A DNA stretch of 64,000 bases from DASZIT01 sp035948855 (GTDB taxonomy: Bacteria; Actinomycetota; Acidimicrobiia; Acidimicrobiales; RAAP-2). The stretch's first letter is position 1; each line of letters starts with the position of its first letter. The stretch covers positions 1-64,000 of the forward strand of contig DASZIT010000148.1 of NCBI GenBank assembly GCA_035948855.1, written 5' to 3'. Shown here one piece after another: positions 1-7,488 of this stretch. A model generated the notes under the pieces. The model was not told the origin of the DNA. It made no database searches and saw only the letters and a list, made by a program, of their open reading frames with translations. A program made the translations under genes and the position numbers.

Positions 1-534
1 GGCATCGGCGCCAGCTGGCTCGAGGCCGAATGGGACGCAGTTGGCCTCGACTTTGCCACCCGGGGACGACGGGTGGACGAGTCGATCGGCGTGTGCCAGC
101 GACTGTGGAGCGAGGAGATGGTCGAGCATCACGGGGAGTTCTTCGACTTCGGCCCGGTGATGTTTGAACCCAAGCCCGCGCAGTCCCCCTGGCCGGCTCT
201 CCACATAGGCGGGGACGGTCCGGCGGCCCTCCGACGGGCAGCCACGGTCGGGAACGGGTGGATCCCCATGAACCATGAGCTGGAGGACCTCCCCCGCGCC
301 GTCGCCCGGATCGCCGACCTGCAGCGCGAGGCCGGGAGAGATGAGAGGGTGGAGATCACCCTCGGCGCTCGGGGTTCCGGTCTCGACGACCTACGGCGCC
401 ACGCCGACGCCGGGGTGGGTCGGGCGTTGGTCAGACCCTGGACCAGCACCAAGGACGCCCTCGACAGCATCCGGCGCTTCGCCGACGAGGTCCTTCCCGC
501 CATCGTCGATTATCCGGTGGCCGATTCCGGTTGA
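1..534 (+). CDS. LLM-class (luciferase-like, probably F420-dependent) oxidoreductase, C-terminal part
   Basis: The reading frame is open from the first base of the window, so this is the 3' part of a gene that starts to the left. The visible protein begins GIGASWLEAEWDAVGLDF, which is the conserved helix of bacterial luciferase-like monooxygenases (typically G-GWLE-EF-ALG-F--R). It continues with the family region W-GEFF-F-PV-F-PKP-Q-P-P-HIGG. In actinobacteria such TIM-barrel proteins usually use coenzyme F420 or FMN; the substrate cannot be told from this fragment. The TGA stop lies at 532-534. It faces the neighbouring cyclase gene and the two 3' ends overlap by about 25 bases. Confidence 0.85.
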   Translation, partial: GIGASWLEAEWDAVGLDFATRGRRVDESIGVCQRLWSEEMVEHHGEFFDFGPVMFEPKPAQSPWPALHIGGDGPAALRRAATVGNGWIPMNHELEDLPRAVARIADLQREAGRDERVEITLGARGSGLDDLRRHADAGVGRALVRPWTSTKDALDSIRRFADEVLPAIVDYPVADSG

Positions 535-1214
535 TGGCCGCCAGCTTCCGCGACGGCGCCGCTCGCCTTGGTCGGTCGGCGCTGCCAGGTGTCCAGGCAA
601 CCGGGCGAACAGAAGAGGACCGTGCCGGAATCGCCATCGTCGGCAGTCGCCTCGGCTGTCGTCGCTGAAAGCGGGATTCCGCAGATGGGGTCCCGGAAGC
701 TCATCATCCCCACGGTTGCAAGGCCGAGGCTCGAGGTGGGGACCGGCTTCTCCACCCCGCGCACCGCGATGTCCTTTTGCGCCACCACCGCGCCCCACCG
801 CGGCAGTTCGCTGACCACTGAAGGGGTGGCAAGGGCCTCACCGGCTTGGGCAAGGTCACACAGCCGAGCCGCCACATTGACCGAGTGCCCGATGTAGTCG
901 TCCCCCTCCATCAAGATCACGTCACCCGAACTAATACCGGACCGTATCGACACGGTCTGGACCGGGCTGGAGACCTCACAGACGACGTAGTGCAGCTCGA
1001 GGATGCTGGCGAGGAGTGGGCGGGTGTCGACACCCACCAGCATGACGCCATCTCCCAGCCATTTGGCGATACGAACCCCCCGCCGACCACAGATGTCGCG
1101 CAGGAGGGCGCGGAACGCGGTAAGCACATCGACCGCGTGTTCGTCCCCTTCGTGCTCGGTCATGGCGGTGAAGCCCGAGACATCGACGAAGGCGAAGTTG
1201 CGGTGGACTCGCAC
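510..1214 (-). CDS. Class III adenylate/guanylate cyclase with C-terminal YHS-like domain
   Basis: From a GTG at 1214 the protein is 234 aa. Residues 5-165 are a class III cyclase catalytic domain. They include metal-binding Asp in FAFVDVSGFT (D11) and WLGDG (D55), Lys51, and the IGHSVNVAARL stretch (N113, R117). The probable reaction is ATP to cAMP; it is a soluble single-domain enzyme. Residues 174-212 resemble a YHS metal-binding domain (DPICGIPL, then FCSPGC: C178, C202, C206). The frame stays open to an ATG at 1412, but codons above 1214 lose third-position GC bias and would overlap the divergent aminotransferase, so I prefer 1214. No Shine-Dalgarno helps decide. Confidence 0.75.
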   Translation of the reverse strand: MRVHRNFAFVDVSGFTAMTEHEGDEHAVDVLTAFRALLRDICGRRGVRIAKWLGDGVMLVGVDTRPLLASILELHYVVCEVSSPVQTVSIRSGISSGDVILMEGDDYIGHSVNVAARLCDLAQAGEALATPSVVSELPRWGAVVAQKDIAVRGVEKPVPTSSLGLATVGMMSFRDPICGIPLSATTAEATADDGDSGTVLFCSPGCLDTWQRRPTKASGAVAEAGGHQPESATG

Positions 1215-1364
1215 GGACCGATCGTGCCACGTAGTCGGAGCCCCGTCCCAATCGAGAGCTCGGGCCGATAGTGCACCATCTCTCGAAAGGGCTCCACCGA
1301 AGGGCTCTCCGCGTCCTCCGATGCCACCAGACGCTCTGAGCGATTCGAGTGCCACAATGGCGGC

Positions 1365-2618
1365 GTGAACACCTCCGGTTCCGGACCTGACCACCTCCCG
1401 GCGTTCCTCCATCCCTTCGCGGCCCCGGCCGCCCTCCGGGGCACCTTTATCAACATCGTCAGGGGGTCCGGCGCTGAAGTCGTCGATGCGTCAGGGCGCC
1501 ACTACATCGATGCCCTGGCCAGCCTCTGGTATTGCCAGGTCGGCCACGGGAGGGAGGAGATCGCCGATGCCGTGGCCCGCCAGATGGGCACACTCGGTGG
1601 GTTCCACACCTTCGACCGGTACACCAACCCGACGACTGACGCCTTGGCCGACCGTCTCGCCGGTCTGGCTCCCATGCCGGATACCCGGGTGTTCTTCACG
1701 TCGGGGGGATCCGAATCAGTGGAGACGGCGATCAAGTTGTCCCGGCTGGCCCAGGTCCGTGCTGGGCACCCCGAGCGCACGGTCATCGTGAGTCGCCAGC
1801 CTTCGTACCATGGGGTCACCTATGCGGCCATGACCGCATCAGGTATACCGCCCAACCAGGAGGGGTTCGGGCCGCTGCTACCCGACGTCGTCCGGGTCCC
1901 CTACGACGACCTGGATGCCCTCGATGACCTTGCGGAGGTGCAGCAGGGGCGGGTCGGCGCGGTGTTGGCCGAGCCGGTGGTGGGGGCTGGTGGGGTATGG
2001 CCAGCGCCCGAGGGATACCTGGCCGGGCTCCGGGAGCGGTGTGACGCGTGGGGCGCTCACCTCATCTTCGACGAGGTGATCTGCGCCTTCGGGCGGCTCG
2101 GCTCGTGGTGGGGGGCCGAGTACGCCGGCGTGCGCCCGGACCTCATCACCTTCGCGAAAGGGGTGACGTCCGGCTACCTGCCGTTGGGCGGCGTCCTGGT
2201 GGGCCCCGCAGTCCGGGGTCCCTTAGAGGAAGACCCCTCCTCGGTCCTCCGGCACGGCTACACCTACAGCGGCCATCCCAGTTGCGCCGCTGCCGCTCTC
2301 GCCAACCTGGATATCTTGGAGCGCGAGCGCCTGCTGGGCTCCGCGGCCCGGATCGCCACGCGTCTGGGGACCGGATTGCAGGGCTTGGTAGATGGCGAGG
2401 CGGTGATCGAGGTGCGTGGGACCATGGGGGTCTGGGCCCTCGGGCTCGGCGCCGACGTCGACGCCACCGTCCTGCGCAACGCGCTGTTGACCTACGGGAT
2501 CATCGCCCGACCGATCGGCGCCTCCACCGTGGCGTTCTGCCCGTCCCTGGTCATCACCGACGGGCAGATGGAACAGTGCGTGGAAGGGGCCCGTCGGGCC
2601 CTCGAAGACGTGGCCTAG
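1365..2618 (+). CDS. Class III PLP-dependent aminotransferase
   Basis: A 417-aa fold-type I, class III aminotransferase. Visible features are the N-terminal substrate/cofactor region (DALASLWYCQVGHG), the PLP phosphate-binding FFTSGGSESVETAIKL, the FDEVICAFGRLG motif whose Asp contacts the pyridine nitrogen, and the Schiff-base Lys at about residue 265 in FAKGVTSGYLPLGG. Family members move an amino group from omega-amino acids, polyamines or amines to pyruvate or 2-oxoglutarate; the exact substrate is not readable. It starts at GTG 1365 without an evident Shine-Dalgarno, so initiation may be leaderless or further downstream. It diverges from the cyclase gene. Confidence 0.85.
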   Translation: MNTSGSGPDHLPAFLHPFAAPAALRGTFINIVRGSGAEVVDASGRHYIDALASLWYCQVGHGREEIADAVARQMGTLGGFHTFDRYTNPTTDALADRLAGLAPMPDTRVFFTSGGSESVETAIKLSRLAQVRAGHPERTVIVSRQPSYHGVTYAAMTASGIPPNQEGFGPLLPDVVRVPYDDLDALDDLAEVQQGRVGAVLAEPVVGAGGVWPAPEGYLAGLRERCDAWGAHLIFDEVICAFGRLGSWWGAEYAGVRPDLITFAKGVTSGYLPLGGVLVGPAVRGPLEEDPSSVLRHGYTYSGHPSCAAAALANLDILERERLLGSAARIATRLGTGLQGLVDGEAVIEVRGTMGVWALGLGADVDATVLRNALLTYGIIARPIGASTVAFCPSLVITDGQMEQCVEGARRALEDVA

Positions 2619-2760
2619 GCGCCCGGCGCCCGCCGCCGACTTGCCCCTGATCGACGGGAGGTGCGGCGCAGTTGGCACTCACAGATCCCTAACCGCTGGT
2701 TGTCTGTCCGCTCACAACTCTGGTCGAAGCTCGTAATGGGACACGACCAGGAGGTCCGAC

Positions 2761-3588
2761 ATGAGCAGTCTCAGGCATCGAGCACAGCAGCGGTGGGCGG
2801 CGACCGGCTTGGCCGCCCGGGTGTGGTGGACGGCCTCGGCATCGGTGGCGATGGCGGCGGTCATCGCCTTGGGGGCGGTCACCTTGACCGACGGCTCCGC
2901 CAACGCCACCGCCAAGAGTGGGGCAACGTCCACGATGCCGGCCATGGGGTCGACGGCAACCTCCGGCGGTTCGTCGATGAGCCCGGCGATGACGTCGTCC
3001 TCGGTGTGTCCGAACGTCAAGAACACCACCGTCATGTCCAACGGGATGGTCATGGCGCCGGTGCCATCGGGACCACCGACTGCCGCCCAGCAGTCCGCGG
3101 CCGATCAGTTGGTAGCCAACGTCAAGAGCTCGTTGACGAAATATGCGAGTCTCTCGGCGGCCACCGCAGCTGGATATGTTCCGGCCACCAACCCCAAGGG
3201 CTACACCGTTCACTACGCCAACTGGCAGACGGCCAAATCCGGCGACGTGCTCGACCCGACCAATCCCACCTTTCTAGTCTATGCCAACACCCAGCAGGGA
3301 CCCAAACTCCTCGGCGCCATGTTCCTCGGACCTGCACCCTGCGTGCCCGGCCCGGACATCGGCGGCTCCCTGACCCAATGGCATGCCCATGACAACCTCT
3401 GCCTGTCGTCCACCCACCAAGTGGTGGGGCAAACCAACTCCAGCGGCACCTGCACCACCGGCACCCACAACGTGGACACCTATTTCATGCTCCACGTCTG
3501 GGTGGAGCCCTCGCTGGCCCAGACCCACCAGTTCCAGGCGGATCTCACCCGCTCCGAGCTCGCTCCCATCATCACCGGCCAGGCATGA
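2761..3588 (+). CDS. Secreted His/Met/Cys-containing protein of unknown function
   Basis: A 275-aa protein preceded by a strong ribosome-binding site (AGGAGG at 2750). Residues 20-45 form one hydrophobic segment, a signal peptide or N-terminal anchor. A low-complexity Ser/Thr/Met tract follows (MPAMGS, SSMSPAMTSS, MSNGMVMAPV). The C-terminal half carries conserved-looking aromatic/His elements (YTVHYANW, TQWHAHDNLC, MLHVWV) and several Cys (in SSSVCPN, APCVPG, DNLCLS, SGTCTT). I do not recognise a named family. The Met/His/Cys content outside the membrane suggests metal, perhaps copper, binding, but this is inference. The stop overlaps the start of the membrane-protein gene by 4 bases (ATGA), so the two are translationally coupled and probably work together. 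Confidence 0.7.
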   Translation: MSSLRHRAQQRWAATGLAARVWWTASASVAMAAVIALGAVTLTDGSANATAKSGATSTMPAMGSTATSGGSSMSPAMTSSSVCPNVKNTTVMSNGMVMAPVPSGPPTAAQQSAADQLVANVKSSLTKYASLSAATAAGYVPATNPKGYTVHYANWQTAKSGDVLDPTNPTFLVYANTQQGPKLLGAMFLGPAPCVPGPDIGGSLTQWHAHDNLCLSSTHQVVGQTNSSGTCTTGTHNVDTYFMLHVWVEPSLAQTHQFQADLTRSELAPIITGQA

Positions 3589-4604
3589 CCACCAACGGTG
3601 ACGCCCGGACGCCGCGCCTCAGTGCCCGCGTCGTCCAGATCGGACTCGGTTGTCTCTGGCTCCTGGACGGGCTCCTCCAGCTCCAGCCCAAGCTGTTCGG
3701 GCCCGACTTCGCCAACAACGTCATCCTGCCCTCGGCACAGGGGCAGCCCGGGCTTCTCTCCGGCTCCGTGACCCACATGGCCCACCTGATCTCGGTCCAG
3801 CCGGCGGTGGTCAATGCCGTCTTCGCCTCCGTGCAGATCCTCGTGGGCATCGGACTGCTCCTCCGGGACACGGTGAAACCGGCACTGGCGCTCTCCATCG
3901 GCTGGGCCCTCGGGGTGTGGGCGTTCGGGGAGGGGTTCGGAATGCTCTTCACCGGATCGGCATCTCCCTTGACCGGGGCGCCCGGCGCCGCCCTGCTCTA
4001 CGCCGCGGTGAGCCTGCTGGTGTGGCCGGCCGCCCGAACCCGTGCCCCTCCGGATCGACGGGCTCCGGCCGCAGCCGATGGACCATTGGGCGCAGCCGGT
4101 GGCCGCGCCGTCTGGGCCGCGCTCTGGGTCGGGATGGGCTTGCTCTGGCTACTGCCGGCCAACCGGACTCCGGGGTCGGTCGCCGGTGCCATCCAGGGGG
4201 CAGCTTCCGGAGAGCCGGGTTGGCTCTCCCACCTGGAGATGGCGGCATCCAACCTCTTTGCCGGGCGGGGCAGCTCGACGGCCGTCGTCACCGCCGCCGC
4301 CTCCATGGTCATCGGGCTCGGGCCCCTGGTGACCAAACGCTCCTGGCCATACCTGGTGGCCGGGATGGCGCTCGCCCTCGACTACTGGGTCTTCGGTCAG
4401 GCCTTCGGCCAGATGTTCACCGGCGGCGGGACCGATCCCAGCACCGGGCCGCTGGTGATCCTCCTCGCCGTCGCCCTGTTCCCGAATGCCGCCCCTCCGG
4501 GCACTCTGGCAGCCGCCCGCACCGCCCGAACCCAGGAGGTTCTCCCGCTCCCAGTCGAATGGGCGCCGACACCCGCCTCGGGCACCGGGGTTCCGGTGCA
4601 CTAG
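3585..4604 (+). CDS. Polytopic membrane protein made of two DoxX-like repeats
   Basis: A 339-aa integral membrane protein with about eight hydrophobic segments. It consists of two similar halves. The first (residues 10-150) has GWALGVWAFGEGFGMLFTG and the second (residues 170-315) has GMALALDYWVFGQAFGQMFTG, each followed by a Ser/Thr-rich turn and a final helix. Each half resembles a DoxX-like four-helix unit (GLGCLWLLDGLLQLQP near the start). The function is unknown; DoxX proteins take part in redox and metal-related membrane complexes, so a role with the upstream secreted protein is plausible. Translation is coupled to that gene by an ATGA overlap. Confidence 0.7.
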   Translation: MTTNGDARTPRLSARVVQIGLGCLWLLDGLLQLQPKLFGPDFANNVILPSAQGQPGLLSGSVTHMAHLISVQPAVVNAVFASVQILVGIGLLLRDTVKPALALSIGWALGVWAFGEGFGMLFTGSASPLTGAPGAALLYAAVSLLVWPAARTRAPPDRRAPAAADGPLGAAGGRAVWAALWVGMGLLWLLPANRTPGSVAGAIQGAASGEPGWLSHLEMAASNLFAGRGSSTAVVTAAASMVIGLGPLVTKRSWPYLVAGMALALDYWVFGQAFGQMFTGGGTDPSTGPLVILLAVALFPNAAPPGTLAAARTARTQEVLPLPVEWAPTPASGTGVPVH

Positions 4605-4647
4605 GGCGCCCGCCGGGTACAGTGCGCTGGACCGCAGGGAGGACCCG

Positions 4648-5532
4648 ATGCCATACGCCCACAACGGCTCCGTTGACATCTACTACGAGACGTTTGGAGA
4701 CCCCGCCCATCCTGCCTTGTTGATGATCAACGGACTCGGCTCGCAGTGCATCAGCTACCGGTCGGAATGGTGCGATCGGTTCGTGGCCCGGGGATTCTTC
4801 ACGATTCGGTTCGACAACCGGGACGTCGGACTCTCCACCAAGTTCGAGGACGTCACCCCGGACATGGGCGCGGTGATGCAGGCGCTCCGTGAAGGCAAGG
4901 AGCCGAATGTCGCCTACCGGCTTGGCGACATGGCCACCGACGCGGTGGCGGTGCTCGACGACCTGGGGATCGAGACGGCGCACGTCATGGGGGTGTCGAT
5001 GGGCGGGATGATCGTCCAGCAGCTTGCCATCGACCATCCCGAACGCCTGGCCTCGATGACCTCGGTCATGTCCACCACCGGCGACCCGGACGTCGGTCAG
5101 TCGTCGCCGGAGGCGTTCGCCATCCTCACCGGTCCACCCGCCACTGATCGGGACTCGGCCATCGCCCGCCACCTCGAAGGGAATCGCACGTTCGGCAGCC
5201 CCGGCCACTTGGACGCCGATCGCCTCGCGCAAATAGCGGGGGAAGCCTTCGACCGGTGTTTCCATCCGGCCGGGGTGGCCCGCCAGATGACCGGGGTGAT
5301 GGCGTCGGGAAGCCGGTCCGAGGGCCTCCGTGGGGTCAGGGTGCCCGCCCTGGTCATGCACGGTGACGCCGACACCCTCATCGATATCAGCGGGGGCCGT
5401 CGCACCGCCGAGTGCATACCCGGTGCCCGTTTCGAGGTCCTGGAGGGCATGGGTCACGACTACCCGCCCGCCTTCTGGGACCGCTGGATCGGGCTGGTGG
5501 CCGACCACGCCGGGGTCGCGGCCACACCGTAA
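4648..5532 (+). CDS. Alpha/beta hydrolase
   Basis: A 294-aa alpha/beta hydrolase. The ATG at 4648 is chosen because GGGAGG at 4637-4642 lies at the right distance and because MPYAHNGSVDIYYETFGD matches the usual family start. The open frame extends upstream into the preceding gene, but that part is not coding-like. The oxyanion-loop region is LLMINGLGSQ, the nucleophile is Ser117 in GVSMGGM, the acid Asp is near VMHGDADTLI and the catalytic His is in GMGHDYP close to the C-terminus. FDNRDVGLSTKF is typical of the family near aclacinomycin methylesterases and related esterases. The substrate is unknown. Confidence 0.85.
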   Translation: MPYAHNGSVDIYYETFGDPAHPALLMINGLGSQCISYRSEWCDRFVARGFFTIRFDNRDVGLSTKFEDVTPDMGAVMQALREGKEPNVAYRLGDMATDAVAVLDDLGIETAHVMGVSMGGMIVQQLAIDHPERLASMTSVMSTTGDPDVGQSSPEAFAILTGPPATDRDSAIARHLEGNRTFGSPGHLDADRLAQIAGEAFDRCFHPAGVARQMTGVMASGSRSEGLRGVRVPALVMHGDADTLIDISGGRRTAECIPGARFEVLEGMGHDYPPAFWDRWIGLVADHAGVAATP

Positions 5533-5617
5533 CTCCACCCGAACGCCGGGACATCGGTCTGGGCCCCATCGCGAGAGATTTTCATCGACCTCGCGGATAT
5601 GACAGGGTCATGGTTCT

Positions 5618-6397
5618 ATGGCGCGAGCGGAATCGACCTCCCGGCACCCGGCGGCACTGACAACCGGTGCGGTGGCGGGTGCGGCGTTGGGCTACTTCCT
5701 GCCGTCCGTGCTGGTCCTCCCGACCTTCTGGAAGGAACCCCCCGAGTCACTTCCCGGTCGGTTGTGCCGTTGGCGGGCGCCATCAGCCCGTCCCGAGGTG
5801 GGCCTCACCTTCGACGACGGGCCATCCACCGACACCGATCAAACGCTCGATGTGCTGGACGAGCTCGGGATGCGGGCCACGTTCTTCGTCCTCGGCTCCC
5901 AGATGCGCGCCCACCCCGACACCGTGGTGGCGATCGCCGCCCGGGGCCACGAGGTGGCCTGCCACGGATTCGAACACCGTCACCACCTCTACTCGAGTCC
6001 CCGCGCCATCCGCCAGGACCTCGCCGATGCCGTGCAGACGCACCGCGACATCCTCGGCCGACCGCCCCGTTTCTACCGACCGACCTACGGCCAGCTCTGC
6101 GCGGCGACGATGGTGGAGGCCCGGCGCCACCAGATGGAGGTGGTGCTGTGGAGCCGATGGGGCAAGGAATTCGTGGAGTCCGAGCCCGAGCCCGTCCTCC
6201 GGCGGTTGGAGCCCGGCCTGCTGCCGGGCGCCATTCTCCTACTCCATGACAACGACGTGTCCTGCCGGGCCGGCACCGGGGACCTCACCCGGAGCGTCCT
6301 CGGACCGCTGGCCAGTTCCCTCCGAACCAAAGGGCTGACCTCGGTGACCCTCGAACAACTCCTTCCCCGCCCCACCTCGTCGTCCCGGGCTAGCTGA
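5618..6397 (+). CDS. Polysaccharide deacetylase (NodB homology domain)
   Basis: A 259-aa protein with a hydrophobic N-terminal segment (residues 14-34), which suggests an extracytoplasmic enzyme anchored by its signal sequence. The NodB domain spans about residues 58-250. Motif 1 is LTFDDGPS (D66/D67, the catalytic and metal-binding Asp). Motif 2 is HGFEHRHH (metal His, residues 116-123). Motif 3 is RPPRFYRPTYG. The C-terminal ILLLHDND supplies the catalytic His. Such enzymes remove N-acetyl groups from peptidoglycan or other cell-wall glycans. The gene ends inside the convergent mocA-like gene (8-base overlap). Confidence 0.85.
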   Translation: MARAESTSRHPAALTTGAVAGAALGYFLPSVLVLPTFWKEPPESLPGRLCRWRAPSARPEVGLTFDDGPSTDTDQTLDVLDELGMRATFFVLGSQMRAHPDTVVAIAARGHEVACHGFEHRHHLYSSPRAIRQDLADAVQTHRDILGRPPRFYRPTYGQLCAATMVEARRHQMEVVLWSRWGKEFVESEPEPVLRRLEPGLLPGAILLLHDNDVSCRAGTGDLTRSVLGPLASSLRTKGLTSVTLEQLLPRPTSSSRAS

Positions 6398-6932
6398 GGA
6401 GGTCCTCGGTCGTATCGATGTCCAATGCCTCCCCCGCACACGGAACCTCCACCACCAGATCGGGTCGAGCCTGCATCAGGGCCCGGGCGCCGGTATCACC
6501 GTGTTGGGGAAGCAGGCCCCACACCGAGCGAGCCAGGCGGGTCGGCGGGGTACGGGTTCCGTTGAAGCTGGCCACCGCAATCGGGCTGTCGGTTTCGGCT
6601 ACCGCCGACCAGGCCTCCGAAGGCACCCGCGGCTGATCACCGAGGCCGACGACCACCACACCGTGTCCACGCTGCTCGGCGGCGGCGATCCCGGCCAGGA
6701 GGGAGCTCGCCTGGCCCGATGCCCACGCCGGGTTGTCAACGACCACCGCGCCGGGCAGGAGCGCGGAGAGGTCCACCGGGCCGACGACCACGAACGTCTC
6801 GTCGAGGCCCGCACCGAGAGCGTGATCCAGGGCCCAGGTGACGAGCGGTCGCCCGCGGAACGGGGCCAACAACTTGGGCTGTTCGCCGAACCGGCTGGAC
6901 CCGCCGGCGCAGAGGAGTACTGCCGCCGTCAT
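6390..6932 (-). CDS. MocA-like molybdenum cofactor nucleotidyltransferase (NTP transferase)
   Basis: A 180-aa nucleotidyltransferase with the signature TAAVLLCAGGSSRFGEQPKL (nucleotide-binding loop and Lys) at the N-terminus. DNPAWASGQASSLLAGI and GLGDQPRV, with its metal-binding Asp, follow, and RLARSVWGLLPQHGDTGAR lies in the C-terminal half. MocA/MobA-like enzymes attach CMP (or GMP) to molybdopterin to make the dinucleotide cofactor of xanthine-oxidase-family enzymes. It is the third gene of a minus-strand operon after the IorB- and IorA-type subunit genes, where the cofactor it would make is needed. The ATG at 6932 starts the conserved fold; no clear Shine-Dalgarno is visible. Confidence 0.85.
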   Translation of the reverse strand: MTAAVLLCAGGSSRFGEQPKLLAPFRGRPLVTWALDHALGAGLDETFVVVGPVDLSALLPGAVVVDNPAWASGQASSLLAGIAAAEQRGHGVVVVGLGDQPRVPSEAWSAVAETDSPIAVASFNGTRTPPTRLARSVWGLLPQHGDTGARALMQARPDLVVEVPCAGEALDIDTTEDLLS

Positions 6933-7003
6933 CGCGACGGGCGGGAGATCGGTAACCGGTGGGCTGCCGGGCTCACCCCAGGGGCCAGGGACGCATCCGT
7001 CGG

Positions 7004-7480
7004 CTACATCCCCTGCTCGCCGGCCACGATCGCCTGGCGAATTCGGGGGTAGGTGCCACAGCGGCAGATGTTGCGGATGGTGTCCAGATCGGCGTCGGTG
7101 ATGGTGCGGCCCTCGGCCTCGACCTCGTGGACCAGCGCGACCGCGGCCATGATCTGCCCGGGCTGGCAGTAGCCGCACTGGGCGACGTCGAAGGACAGCC
7201 AGGCTTCTTGCATCGGGTGCAACGGTTTGCCGACGGTAGCCGGCAGGCCCTCGATGGTGGTGATCTCGTCGGTCGGTTTGATGTCGGAGACCGGGACCGC
7301 GCAGGGGTTGAAGGCCTTCCCGTTGATGTGGCTGGTGCAGGCCCGGCAGACTTCGAGCCCGCAACCGTACTTGGGTCCATGGATGCCGAGCAGGTCGCGC
7401 AGCACCCAGAGCAAGCGGACGTCGTCCTCGACGTCCACGCTGACCGTCTTCCCGTTGACCTTGAATGTTTGTGTCGGCAC
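7004..7480 (-). CDS. 2Fe-2S subunit of molybdenum hydroxylase (isoquinoline 1-oxidoreductase alpha type)
   Basis: A 158-aa iron-sulfur subunit. The N-terminal plant-type ferredoxin domain holds C40, C45, C48 and C60 (CGLEVCRAC plus a Cys 12 residues later). The all-helical C-terminal domain holds the second cluster with C102/C105 (QCGYCQPGQ) and C139/C141 (ICRCGTYPR). It passes electrons from the molybdenum site of the large subunit to an acceptor. The motif reads CGxxxCRAC where many relatives have CGxxxCGAC. It lies 9 bases after the large-subunit gene and before the mocA-like gene, an arrangement known for IorAB-type enzymes. The substrate is not readable. Confidence 0.9.
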   Translation of the reverse strand: MPTQTFKVNGKTVSVDVEDDVRLLWVLRDLLGIHGPKYGCGLEVCRACTSHINGKAFNPCAVPVSDIKPTDEITTIEGLPATVGKPLHPMQEAWLSFDVAQCGYCQPGQIMAAVALVHEVEAEGRTITDADLDTIRNICRCGTYPRIRQAIVAGEQGM

Positions 7481-7488
7481 GGTAACTC

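Noticed and set aside
1215..1412. N-terminal extension of the cyclase gene up to ATG 1412
   Set aside because: Third codon positions in this part are A/T-rich compared with the gene body, and it would overlap the divergent aminotransferase start.
1365..2618. Class III aminotransferase as HpnO of the hopanoid pathway
   Set aside because: HpnO is also a class III aminotransferase, but this gene lies over 30 kb from the hopanoid operon and shows no feature that favours HpnO.
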